Below, piece after piece: positions 1-7,323 of a DNA stretch of 64,000 nucleotides. Within the stretch, counting starts at the first letter, position 1. The number at the start of each line of letters is the position of its first letter. Origin of the DNA: Cupriavidus taiwanensis LMG 19424 (GTDB lineage: Bacteria > Pseudomonadota > Gammaproteobacteria > Burkholderiales > Burkholderiaceae); NCBI RefSeq assembly GCF_000069785.1, contig NC_010528.1, positions 1,736,001 through 1,800,000 on the forward strand, given 5' to 3'. The notes under the pieces were generated by a model. That model was not told where the DNA came from, did not search any database, and saw nothing but the letters and a program-made list of their open reading frames with translations. The position numbers were made by a program, and so were the translations under genes.

Positions 1-444
1 AACAGCGGCGCCGCGCCCACGCGCGTCGGCACCTTTACTGAGAGCGCACCCGGCGTGAAACACCCCATGTCGCTGCGCGCCAACAGCCTTGAGTCACCGT
101 ATGGCGGGACATGGTCGGCGTACCTCGCCGAGGCCGTGACGCGGGAGCTGACCATGGCGGGCAAGTTGTCGCCGACCGCCGATGTGGTGATCTCCGGCAC
201 GCTGCTGCGCAACGAGATCGATCCCGCGATCGTCACTGCCTCTGGCGACGTATCGGCGCGCTTCGTCGTCAAGAAAGGCGAGACCGTGCGTTACGACCAG
301 GTCAAGTCGGCCCATCGCGAATGGGATTCATCGTTCGCGGCGGCAGTGGCGATTCCGAAGGCTGTCAGCGAATACGGCTACACGGTGCAAGCGCTGCTCG
401 CCACGCTCTACGCCGACCCCGCTTTCCTCGACGCTTTGAAGTAA
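1..444 (+). CDS. Hypothetical exported or lipoprotein-like protein, 5' partial
   Basis: The reading frame is open from the first base of the window, so the true start lies upstream; a GTG at 55 is an internal in-frame candidate. The visible part is 147 codons and ends in a stop at 442-444. It has no motif that I can assign. A short stretch of alternating hydrophobic residues (DVVISGTLLRNEID) resembles the beta-rich body of small periplasmic lipoproteins. The next gene begins 32 bases later on the same strand and does encode a lipoprotein, so the two probably form an operon. Function is unknown. Confidence that this is a real gene is good because codon usage is clean and it is followed by an AAGGAG site for its neighbour. 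Confidence 0.7.
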   Translation, partial: NSGAAPTRVGTFTESAPGVKHPMSLRANSLESPYGGTWSAYLAEAVTRELTMAGKLSPTADVVISGTLLRNEIDPAIVTASGDVSARFVVKKGETVRYDQVKSAHREWDSSFAAAVAIPKAVSEYGYTVQALLATLYADPAFLDALK

Positions 445-476
445 CGCCCCTCACGACGCAAAAAAGGAGAAACACG

Positions 477-1112
477 ATGCGTGCCTGGTTCACGATCGCG
501 AGCCGCTGCGCGGCTGTTGCCGCGCTGATCGCGCTGACTGGCTGTGCCCACCCGATTCAGATTGCGACCGACAAGTCCGCGCCCGCCGCACCTGCGCAGA
601 AAAAGGTCGACAAGAACATCGGCTTCGTTATCCCGGACCCGCTACTGGCCAAGGAAGTCATCACGCCCGGCGGCGGTGGCGACAAGGTCAGCTACCTGCC
701 GTACCGCGACCTGGAGGTGCCGCTCTACAGCACCTTGTCCAACGTGTTCGCCAACGCTACCAAGCTCAAGGCGTCGGACGATCGCGCGGCAATCGACAAA
801 GCGCAGCTCGCCTATATCCTGACGCCCGAGATCTCGACCGATTCGTCGTCGGACAGCGCCTTCACCTGGCCACCGACCCGCTTCACAGTCAACCTTACCT
901 GCACCGTGACGGATCTCAGCGGCAAGGTCGTGTTCAAGAAAGTCGTCTCGGGCCAGGGCAACGCGGAGTTCTCGGAATTCAAGAGCAACTTCGCGCTGTC
1001 GGCACAGCGCGCCAGCGAGAATATGCTGAGCAACCTGCAAAAGGCGCTCAGCGAAGCCCCCGAGTTCAGTTCGGCTCTGCAGCCGGCGGCAGCGGTCGCC
1101 ACGGCACGCTGA
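477..1112 (+). CDS. Putative lipoprotein of unknown function
   Basis: The protein is 211 residues. The ATG at 477 was chosen because AAAAAGGAGAAACACG lies just upstream and because it gives a proper lipoprotein signal: a basic N-terminus, a hydrophobic stretch and the lipobox LTGC at residues 20-23. After the lipidated cysteine comes an Ala/Pro/Lys-rich linker, then a folded domain ending in several helices. I do not recognise the family. It follows the partial gene 1-444 by 32 bases, and the pair may act together at the outer membrane. This gene lies outside the proposed guaA-bounded island, so it would be part of the ancestral chromosome downstream of guaA. Confidence 0.8.
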   Translation: MRAWFTIASRCAAVAALIALTGCAHPIQIATDKSAPAAPAQKKVDKNIGFVIPDPLLAKEVITPGGGGDKVSYLPYRDLEVPLYSTLSNVFANATKLKASDDRAAIDKAQLAYILTPEISTDSSSDSAFTWPPTRFTVNLTCTVTDLSGKVVFKKVVSGQGNAEFSEFKSNFALSAQRASENMLSNLQKALSEAPEFSSALQPAAAVATAR

Positions 1113-1139
1113 GGTCTCGCGCGGCTCTCTGCGCGAAGC

Positions 1140-1163
1140 AAAAAAAGGCGCCTTGCAGGCGCC
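1140..1163 (-). terminator. Rho-independent terminator, minus-strand orientation
   Basis: Read on the minus strand, GGCGCC-TGCAA-GGCGCC is followed by seven T residues. On the plus strand the hairpin is preceded by the A-run and has no T-run after it, so it works for leftward transcription. The nearest complete minus-strand gene ends at 2512, with no minus gene in between. It lies 28 bases beyond a relic of the guaA stop at 1191, so it may be the original guaA terminator. Confidence 0.75.
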
Positions 1164-1190
1164 CGAGCATTCATTTAACGACCTGGCGGG

Positions 1191-1210
1191 TCACTCCCAC
1201 TCGATCATCA
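1191..1210 (-). repeat. Near-copy of guaA 3' end (candidate attachment site, distal copy)
   Basis: The 20 bases match the last 20 bases of guaA (16841-16860) at 18 positions, in the same orientation, with the first 16 bases identical. Read on the minus strand they encode MIEWE followed by TGA, the same ending as guaA (TIEWE). The 3' end of guaA is an established integration site for tyrosine-recombinase genomic islands. A second copy in direct orientation is what such an insertion leaves. The exact crossover is not determinable. Confidence 0.6.
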
Positions 1211-1532
1211 ACAGATCTTGCAAACCCATGTGGCTAAAGGGAGTTGCGGTGATCGACGTGGGCATTTACCGTCGCTTTCACCGTCATGACCGGAAACTGC
1301 GGGACGGCCTGTAGCGCGGTGACGGCTTCCAATCGATAGTCACCGCACGCGTCCAGCCCGTCATGGAGTGCCTTCCGGCCAATCGTCCAGGGCGCAACCG
1401 CAGCAGCCCTGAATTCACCTACATGGGGGCCGGCCCTATTCCCATAGCTTGACACGGATGCTATCGTGCAGCGCCTGCCGATGCCAACGCGACCACGCCG
1501 GCAAGTCGCTTAAAGGATTGCGTACCACCGCT

Positions 1533-2459
1533 ATGTCGAGACAGATTCCCCCACTGAACCCGCTCAGGGCGTTCGAAGTGGCTGCCCGGCATCTGAGCTT
1601 CACGCGGGCCGCGGAGGAATTGTTCGTCACACCGTCGGCGGTCAGCCACCAGATCAAGGCACTGGAAGAAAGCCTGGGCGTGCAGTTGTTTATCCGCGAC
1701 GCCAAGGCACTGGTCCTGACCCCGGCGGGCACGGCCTACCTGCCCAGCGTGCAACTGGCCTTCAAGCAGCTCGCCGATGCCACGCACCGCCTGCACAGCA
1801 AGGACCGCCCGGCGCTGAAGGTCAACATGCCGCCCACGTTCGCGGTCAAATGGCTGATCCCGCGCATGGACCGCTTCATGAAGGCGCACCCCGATATCGA
1901 CCTGAAGGTGTCGACCTCGAACCATCGCATCGACTTCGAGCGCGACGATTTCGACATGGCGATCCGCTATGGCCGCGGCGATTACCCCGGCCTGCACTGC
2001 GAGCTGTGCATGGCGGTCGAAGTCATCCCCGTGTGCAGCCCGGCGCTGCGGCACGGCCCGCAGCCGCTCGAAACACCGTCCGACCTGAAGCACCATACGC
2101 TGCTGCACGACGACAGCACCTATACGGACGTAAGCAACCCCGACTGGGCAATGTGGCTGGAGCACGCCGGCGTGACCGATGTCGACGCCAGCCGGGGGCC
2201 GTCGTTCTGGCCGAGCCACCTGGTCATCAACGCTGCGCTCAACGGCCTGGGCGTGGCGCTGGTGAAGAAGAACTGGATCGAGCAGGACCTGGCCGAGGGC
2301 CGGCTGGTGCGCCTGTTCGAATCGATCCGGCTGCCGGTCGAATTCTCCTACTTCGTGGTGTTCCCGAAGGAGCGGCTGGAGGATCGCCGCATCCGCAGCT
2401 TCACCGACTGGATCCGCGCGGAAGTGTCGGCGGATCAGCAGCAGCCGTCCCCCGTCTGA
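1533..2459 (+). CDS. LysR-type transcriptional regulator, GcvA-like
   Basis: The protein is 308 residues, the usual length for the family. An N-terminal winged helix-turn-helix is clear at about residues 15-70 (FTRAAEELFVTPSAVSHQI), followed by the periplasmic-binding-like effector domain. The opening IPPLNPLRAFEVAARH is typical of the GcvA subgroup. The ATG at 1533 was preferred over the upstream in-frame 1449 start because homologous regulators begin a few residues before this motif. The gene converges on the thioesterase gene at the end of the leftward catabolic unit. It is the only regulator in the cluster, so it probably controls the divergent promoters near 7.05-7.32 kb in response to a pathway acid. 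That role is inference. Confidence 0.9.
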   Translation: MSRQIPPLNPLRAFEVAARHLSFTRAAEELFVTPSAVSHQIKALEESLGVQLFIRDAKALVLTPAGTAYLPSVQLAFKQLADATHRLHSKDRPALKVNMPPTFAVKWLIPRMDRFMKAHPDIDLKVSTSNHRIDFERDDFDMAIRYGRGDYPGLHCELCMAVEVIPVCSPALRHGPQPLETPSDLKHHTLLHDDSTYTDVSNPDWAMWLEHAGVTDVDASRGPSFWPSHLVINAALNGLGVALVKKNWIEQDLAEGRLVRLFESIRLPVEFSYFVVFPKERLEDRRIRSFTDWIRAEVSADQQQPSPV

Positions 2460-2511
2460 GCACGGCTTGGGGGGCGCGTCCCGCAAGCTGCACGCGCCTG
2501 GCCGCGCGAAG

Positions 2512-2922
2512 TCAGACCGCGACGGGCATTGATGCCGTCTTTTTCTGCACGCGTGCGCGCAAGCGCTCGACATCGACCACGAAGCGGCGATGCGTGCCGC
2601 TGCAAACCCGCTCCACCGCATCGTCGGCGGTCACGCCGAAGGTGACACTGCGGCCATCGATGGCCGTGACCTCGACGTGGATGCGCACCTCGCCGCCCAG
2701 CGGCGTGGCACCGGTGTGCTGCACCGACACCTCCGCGCCCACCGAGCTTTCACCATCCTCGAGAAAGCCTTGCAGGAAATCGAGGCAAGTCTGTTCGATA
2801 TCGCGTACCAGCTCGGGCGTGGCGTAGATGCGCAGGCTCTCGCCAAGAAAATCGATGGTGCGCTGGCGGTCGACCGTCAGCGTGCGCGCGCAGGTCGCGC
2901 CAGGTTGCAATCCGTTCTTCAT
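2512..2922 (-). CDS. Thioesterase family protein (hotdog fold)
   Basis: The protein is 136 residues. It resembles the small hotdog-fold thioesterases related to fluoroacetyl-CoA thioesterase: an ATPELVRDIEQTCLDFL segment, a central GAEVSVQHTGATPLG motif, and a final beta strand FGVTADDAVERVCSGTHRRF. These enzymes hydrolyse small acyl-CoA thioesters in the cytoplasm. The second ATG at 2922 was chosen because AAAGGA sits at proper spacing before it; the frame is also open from an ATG at 2937. It is the last gene of the leftward unit, 84 bases after the amidohydrolase gene. It may release CoA from a pathway intermediate or a dead-end acyl-CoA. Substrate cannot be read from the sequence. Confidence 0.8.
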   Translation of the reverse strand: MKNGLQPGATCARTLTVDRQRTIDFLGESLRIYATPELVRDIEQTCLDFLQGFLEDGESSVGAEVSVQHTGATPLGGEVRIHVEVTAIDGRSVTFGVTADDAVERVCSGTHRRFVVDVERLRARVQKKTASMPVAV

Positions 2923-3006
2923 AAGTGGTCCTTTCAAGTGTAGGGACGAATCCGCCCGTCCCCCACGGCGCTAGCCGGGCGGGTGGCGGATCCTTGCAAT
3001 GCGCTG

Positions 3007-3933
3007 CTACAGGCGATAAAAGCGCGCGGCGTTGTCGTGCCACAGCGCGCGCTGCTGTTCGGGCGGATAGATGGCAATGGCGGCGCGGAAGCCCGCGACG
3101 ATGGTGCCGTAGCTCGCCACCAGGCTGTCCACCGGATAGTTGCTGGCGAACATGCAGCGTTCCGTGCCGAAGATGGCGATGGCGTCGCGGATCACGGGCA
3201 CATTGTCGGCCTGTGTCCATGGTTTTCCCGGCAAACCCAGGCCCGAGACCTTCACGGCGACATTGGGCTGCGCGGCCAGCTCGGCCATCGCGGCACGCCA
3301 GCCGGCCAGGCCGGCTTCACTGCGGTCGGCCGGCAGCCCGGTATGGTTCAGGATCAGCTGCGTGTCCGGGAAGTCCCGTGCCAGCGCGGCCGCCTGATCC
3401 AGGTTCCACCACGGCGCCTGCAGGTCGAAGGACATGCCGTGCCGCGCCAGCAAGGCATAGCCACGACGCCAGCGCTCATCGTCCATCGAGCCCGGCACGC
3501 CGCGCCGCGCATCCTCGCGCCGCGCCGCGGTCACCGGCTTGTTGCGGATGCCGCGCATGATCGCGCAGGCGGCATGGCCCGCCAGCACTTCCTCGACATC
3601 GCCGCGGTCAAGCTGGGCATGGCCGACGATCACCGTAGGCCGACCCGTCTGCGCGGCGAGCTGGGTCAGCCACGCGGTCTCGTCGACAGGATTGGCGCGC
3701 GCCCATTCGGCTTCGACATGCACCGTCTTCACCGGCGCGCAGCCAGCCGTATCGCGGGCGAGATCCTCGGGAAGATAGTTCCTGCGCAGCGCCGAATAGT
3801 CGCCATAGCGGAAGTTCGGCACCGTTTCGTCCTGCAGCCACGGGTACGGGTTGATCGCCAGGTTCCAGAAATGCTGATGCGCGTCGATAAAGGGCTCGAC
3901 GGACGCCGCGCCCGCCGCGGGTGTGTCGCGCAT
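3007..3933 (-). CDS. Amidohydrolase 2 family protein (lactonase-like)
   Basis: The protein is 308 residues and starts with the metal-binding motif IDAHQHFW at about residues 16-23. This is characteristic of the COG3618 branch of the amidohydrolase superfamily, which includes sugar lactonases and 2-pyrone-4,6-dicarboxylate lactonase. Other landmarks are HVEAEWA, LNHTGLP and a final WHDNAARFYRL. At the strand that normally carries the catalytic aspartate (SDWPV in related enzymes) it reads FASNYPV, with Asn265. It overlaps nothing and sits 4 bases after the Bug gene. A second copy of the family is encoded at 11744-12712 with the same Asn. It probably hydrolyses a lactone or related C-O bond in the pathway, but the unusual residue leaves this open. 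Confidence 0.85.
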   Translation of the reverse strand: MRDTPAAGAASVEPFIDAHQHFWNLAINPYPWLQDETVPNFRYGDYSALRRNYLPEDLARDTAGCAPVKTVHVEAEWARANPVDETAWLTQLAAQTGRPTVIVGHAQLDRGDVEEVLAGHAACAIMRGIRNKPVTAARREDARRGVPGSMDDERWRRGYALLARHGMSFDLQAPWWNLDQAAALARDFPDTQLILNHTGLPADRSEAGLAGWRAAMAELAAQPNVAVKVSGLGLPGKPWTQADNVPVIRDAIAIFGTERCMFASNYPVDSLVASYGTIVAGFRAAIAIYPPEQQRALWHDNAARFYRL

Positions 3934-3937
3934 GGGC

Positions 3938-4918
3938 TTACTCCTTGACGCTGATGCGGCCGGCGAGCTGCTTGAACTGCGCCGACTCCTTCACCATGGC
4001 GGCCTGCAGCGTCACGTCATCAGCATAGGTATCGGTGCTGAAGTGCAGCTTCTCCAGCGTCTGGCGCATCACCGGCTCCTGCACGGATTTCGCGATCGCC
4101 GTCTTCAGCACCGCGATCACCTCCGGCGGCGTGCCCTTCGGTGCCGAGATGCCGCGCCAGATCCCCATCGACAGGTCGATATTGCGCTCCTTCAGCGTTG
4201 GCACGTTGTCGAAGCCGCTGACCCGCTTGTCGGCCATCACCGCCAGCACCTTGAGCTTGCCCGCGGCGACATGCGTGAAGACCTCCGCCGTGCTGACCGT
4301 GACCGCGTCGATATGCCCGCCCAGCAGCGCGAGCGTGGCCGGAGCACCGCCGGCATAGGGGATATGGTTGAACTTCGCCCCGGTCTTGTCGGCCAGCGCG
4401 GCGGCTGCCATATGCCACGCGGAGCCCTGCCCGGCATTACCCACGCGGATATTGGCGTCCGGCTTGCGCGCATCGGCGACAAACTGTTCGATCGTGCTCC
4501 ACGGCGCATCGGCCCGGACCGCCACGGCGGCCGGGTCCGCATTCAGGCGTGCGATGGGGATCAGGTCCTGGTAGGTGAACTTGGCCAGCCCGAGGTAATT
4601 CAGGAAGGTCAGCTCGCTGGACGACAGCACCAGCTTGTACCCGTCCGGCTTCGCGTTGACCACTTCGCCCAGGCCTACCGAGCCGGTGGCACCCGGCTTG
4701 TTGATCACCACGATCGGCTGCGGCAGGTGTTTCGCGGCCGCGGCCGACAGCGCGCGCGCCACCACGTCGGCCCCACCGCCCGCCTGCCACGGCACGATCA
4801 GCTCGATGCGCCGGCTCGGGTAGGTTTCCGCGCTTGCCGTGGCCGTACCCCCCAGCAGCCCCAGCACCACGGCGGCCGGCATCGCCCAGCGCCGCATCAG
4901 CGAACGTGACATCGTCAT
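3938..4918 (-). CDS. Bug/TctC-family tripartite tricarboxylate transport substrate-binding protein
   Basis: The protein is 326 residues. A Sec signal peptide with a twin-positive start ends near residue 32 (ATASA-ETYPS). It is followed by the family hallmark YPSRRIELIVPWQAGGGAD and later NKPGATGSVGLGEV and FNHIPYAGGAPA. These periplasmic proteins bind carboxylates and usually pass them to a TctA/TctB membrane pair. No tctA or tctB is in the window, so this is an orphan Bug, as is common in Burkholderiales. ATG 4918 was chosen for its GGAGACGACC ribosome site. It lies between the CoA-transferase and amidohydrolase genes in the leftward unit. It may capture the pathway substrate. Confidence 0.9.
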   Translation of the reverse strand: MTMSRSLMRRWAMPAAVVLGLLGGTATASAETYPSRRIELIVPWQAGGGADVVARALSAAAAKHLPQPIVVINKPGATGSVGLGEVVNAKPDGYKLVLSSSELTFLNYLGLAKFTYQDLIPIARLNADPAAVAVRADAPWSTIEQFVADARKPDANIRVGNAGQGSAWHMAAAALADKTGAKFNHIPYAGGAPATLALLGGHIDAVTVSTAEVFTHVAAGKLKVLAVMADKRVSGFDNVPTLKERNIDLSMGIWRGISAPKGTPPEVIAVLKTAIAKSVQEPVMRQTLEKLHFSTDTYADDVTLQAAMVKESAQFKQLAGRISVKE

Positions 4919-4964
4919 GGTCGTCTCCTGTCTTTTATCGGTATAGATGATGGCCGCGGTGCGC

Positions 4965-6197
4965 TCAGGCGGCGCCGCGTTCCAGTTCCTGTGCCCGGGC
5001 CGGTGCGCCGAACGCCCCCTGCGCCCGCAGCCGCGTGACGGTGGCTGCGTCCAGCCCGAACTCGCCCAGCACCTCATCGGTATGCTGGCCCAGCAGCGGC
5101 GCCGGATAGCGCACCTGCTGCGGCGTGCCGCTCAGCTTGACCGGAAAGCCCAGCGCCTTGACCCGCCCCTCGACCGGATGATCGATCTCCAGCACCATGT
5201 CCCGCGCCACCGCCTGTTCGCTGGCCAGCGCTTCGTCGTAGGTGAAGATCGGTGCCGCCGGCACACCGGCCGCCAGCAGCGCATCGACCCATTCCGCCGC
5301 CGGCTTGCGCGCGAATTCTGCCTCAATTTCAGGAATCAGCGCGGCACGGTTGCGGATGCGGGCGGCGTTGTCGGTAAAGCGCGGGTCGGCAAGCAGGTCG
5401 GGCCGCTCGATCACCTCGCACAGCGCGGCCCACAGCTTGGGGTTGGCCGCGCCGATCACAAAGTGCCGGTCGGCGGCGCGCACCGCCTGGTATGGCGCGC
5501 TCATGCGGTTGGCGCTGCCGATCGGCACCGGCACGTCGCCGGTGCCCCAGAACTCGGCCGACTCCCATACCGACAGCCCCAGCGCCGTCTCGAACAGCGA
5601 CGCATCCACGTACTGCCCCTGTCCGGAATGCTCGCGCCCCATCAGCGCGCTGAGCACGCCATACGCGGTGAACAGCCCCGCCCCCAGGTCGGCGATCGGC
5701 ACGCTGGCCTTGACCGGCGGCGCGTCCGGGTGGCCCATCACGCTCATCACGCCCGACATGGCCTGCGCGATCAGGTCCAGCCCCGGGCGCCGCGACCACG
5801 GCCCGGTCTGGCCGAACCCGGAGATGCTGGCATAGACCAGGCGCGGATTGATCTCGCGCAGCACCGCGTAGTCGATCTTCAGGCGAGCGGCCACGCCCGG
5901 ACGGTTGTTCTCCACCAGCACGTCGGCGCCGCGCACCAGTTCATAGAAGGCCTCGAGGCCGGCCGGGTTCTTCAGGTCGATCTCGACACTGCGCTTGTTG
6001 CGGTTCAGCGCCAGGAAGCCGCCGCTGTCATCGCCCTTGAGCCGGAAGCCCATCGACTTGCGGGTCTGGTCGCCGGCGCCCGGCGCTTCGACCTTGATGA
6101 CGTCGGCGCCCATGTCGCCCAGCAGCATGCAGCAGAACGGACCCGCCATGATCTGGCTGACGTCCAGGACCTTGATTTTCGATAACGGCAAATTCAT
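4965..6197 (-). CDS. CaiB/BaiF-type (family III) CoA-transferase
   Basis: The protein is 410 residues. It begins with the family signature (LSKIKVLDVSQIMAGPF) and has GDMGADVIKVEAPG, NRNKRSVEIDLK and VLVENNRPG. The aspartate that forms the acyl anhydride in formyl-CoA transferase aligns with Asp170 (IADLGAG). Length and motifs are complete, so it should be active. It transfers CoA from an acyl-CoA to a free carboxylic acid in the cytoplasm. It is the second gene of the leftward unit after the crotonase gene. The likely job is activation of the imported acid so that the crotonase can act on it. The acid itself is not identifiable. Confidence 0.9.
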   Translation of the reverse strand: MNLPLSKIKVLDVSQIMAGPFCCMLLGDMGADVIKVEAPGAGDQTRKSMGFRLKGDDSGGFLALNRNKRSVEIDLKNPAGLEAFYELVRGADVLVENNRPGVAARLKIDYAVLREINPRLVYASISGFGQTGPWSRRPGLDLIAQAMSGVMSVMGHPDAPPVKASVPIADLGAGLFTAYGVLSALMGREHSGQGQYVDASLFETALGLSVWESAEFWGTGDVPVPIGSANRMSAPYQAVRAADRHFVIGAANPKLWAALCEVIERPDLLADPRFTDNAARIRNRAALIPEIEAEFARKPAAEWVDALLAAGVPAAPIFTYDEALASEQAVARDMVLEIDHPVEGRVKALGFPVKLSGTPQQVRYPAPLLGQHTDEVLGEFGLDAATVTRLRAQGAFGAPARAQELERGAA

Positions 6198-6268
6198 GGA
6201 TACCACCTGAGGTTGGGGGCGGCCGCATGGAAATGGCGGCGCCGCGATGCTTTGGATAAAAGGTGCTG

Positions 6269-7048
6269 TCAACGGCCCACGAACTGCGGCCGGGTCTTGT
6301 CGATGAAGGCGCGGTGGCCGATGCGAAAATCCTCGGTATCGAAGCAGGCATAGGACTCGGCATGCTCTTCCGGACGCAGCGGCGTGGGATCCAGCAGCCT
6401 GCGCACGAACTGCTTGTGCCAGCGCGCTACCAGCGGCGCGCCGGCGGCGATGCGCCGTGCCGCCGCGTAGGCTTCGTCCGGCACGGCCTCGTCCGCCACC
6501 ACGCGATTGACCAGGCGCTTGTGCAGGGCCTCGTCGGCATCGAATACGCGGCCCTCCAGGACAATCTCCAGCGCGGTCGCCGGTCCCGCCAGCGCCACCA
6601 GCCCGCCCAGTTCGCCATACGACATCACCAGCCCGAGCCGGTTGACCGGCACGCCGAAGCGGCTGGACCTGCCGCAGATGCGCAGGTCGCACATCGACGC
6701 GATTTCCAGCCCGCCGCCGACGCAGGCGCCCTGGATCAGCGCGATGGTCGGGTGCCGGCATTCGGCGATGGCGCGCATGGTGGCGTTGGTGATCTCGCCG
6801 TACTGCTGCGCCTGCGCGGCGTTGGCGCGCATGGTGTCGAACTCGGCGATGTCGGCGCCGGCGGCGAAGGCCTTGTCCCCGGCGCCGCGCAGCACCACGC
6901 AGCGCAATGTGTCGTCGGCCGACAGGCCCTGGATGGCTTCGGTCAGGCCCTGCCACATGGACAGGTCCATGGCATTGAGCTTGTCCGGATTGTTCAGCGT
7001 GATGGTGGCGACCTGCGCGTCGCGCTCGATCAGGATGGGTTGTCTCAT
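6269..7048 (-). CDS. Enoyl-CoA hydratase/isomerase (crotonase) family protein
   Basis: The protein is 259 residues. It has the crotonase fold motifs: the oxyanion-hole segment KAFAAGADIAEF at about 60-70 and GACVGGGLEIASMCDLRI at 107-124. The first catalytic glutamate of true hydratases is present (Glu115). The second position, normally in a GxPE motif, is Val135 (FGVPVNRLGL), so a simple hydratase reaction is not assured. An isomerase, decarboxylase or thioester hydrolase role is possible. ATG 7048 is the first gene of the leftward unit, facing the divergent promoter region. It would act on the CoA ester made by the neighbouring CoA-transferase. Confidence 0.85.
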   Translation of the reverse strand: MRQPILIERDAQVATITLNNPDKLNAMDLSMWQGLTEAIQGLSADDTLRCVVLRGAGDKAFAAGADIAEFDTMRANAAQAQQYGEITNATMRAIAECRHPTIALIQGACVGGGLEIASMCDLRICGRSSRFGVPVNRLGLVMSYGELGGLVALAGPATALEIVLEGRVFDADEALHKRLVNRVVADEAVPDEAYAAARRIAAGAPLVARWHKQFVRRLLDPTPLRPEEHAESYACFDTEDFRIGHRAFIDKTRPQFVGR

Positions 7049-7323
7049 GGTTGTCGTTGGTGTGGAGGAGGCCCGGCGGGTGCGGGCGGTGGTCCGGAAT
7101 CCGGCTGGTCTGCGCCAGTCTAGGGCCCGCGCCGCGCGCCGCAAAACGAGAAAATCTCAGCGCCGTTTCAAGAAAAACTAGGCGTCCGGTGCTGTGAGTT
7201 TTTCTTGGGCAGCCTTCAAGTAATTCCACGTTGTGACCCGCGGGCCTTGTTCCTAGACTTCGTCACCAATGCAGCCGGCCCGCCCCACGGCGCCCTGCTC
7301 ACCCCACACAGCATGGAGACAAG
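7049..7323. promoter_or_regulatory. Divergent control region of the catabolic cluster
   Basis: This 275-base spacer separates the leftward crotonase unit from the rightward alcohol dehydrogenase unit and must hold both promoters. It contains an 11-bp perfect inverted repeat (7169-7207, listed separately). It is locally A/T-richer than the surrounding genes between 7141 and 7240. I could not fix -35/-10 pairs with confidence. The LysR protein encoded at 1533-2459 is the obvious candidate to bind here. Confidence 0.6.
7169..7207. promoter_or_regulatory. Perfect 11-bp inverted repeat, candidate operator
   Basis: CAAGAAAAACT (7169-7179) is repeated as its exact reverse complement AGTTTTTCTTG (7197-7207), with 17 bases between. 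The half-site centres are 28 bases apart, close to three helical turns, so a dimer or tetramer of a LysR-type protein could bind both on one face. The position is between two divergent units. A hairpin role is less likely because it would lie in leaders in both directions. Confidence 0.55.

Larger units (their letters stand above)
1113..1532. other. Intergenic region between the lipoprotein gene and the LysR gene
   Basis: This 420-base stretch holds the minus-strand terminator at 1140-1163 and the guaA-end relic at 1191-1210. A TTGACA hexamer at 1449-1454 could be a -35 box for the LysR gene, but no convincing -10 follows at 16-18 bases. A 73-codon minus-strand frame at 1234-1455 has no ribosome site or motif and I do not regard it as a gene. 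Confidence 0.5.

Noticed and set aside
1234..1455. A 73-codon minus-strand frame near the relic guaA end
   Set aside because: It has no ribosome site and no motif, and it does not continue the guaA reading frame. It could not be recognised as a guaA or integrase remnant.
3007..3933. Calling this amidohydrolase a 2-pyrone-4,6-dicarboxylate lactonase
   Set aside because: The family is broad and the catalytic Asp position is Asn, so a specific name is not supported.
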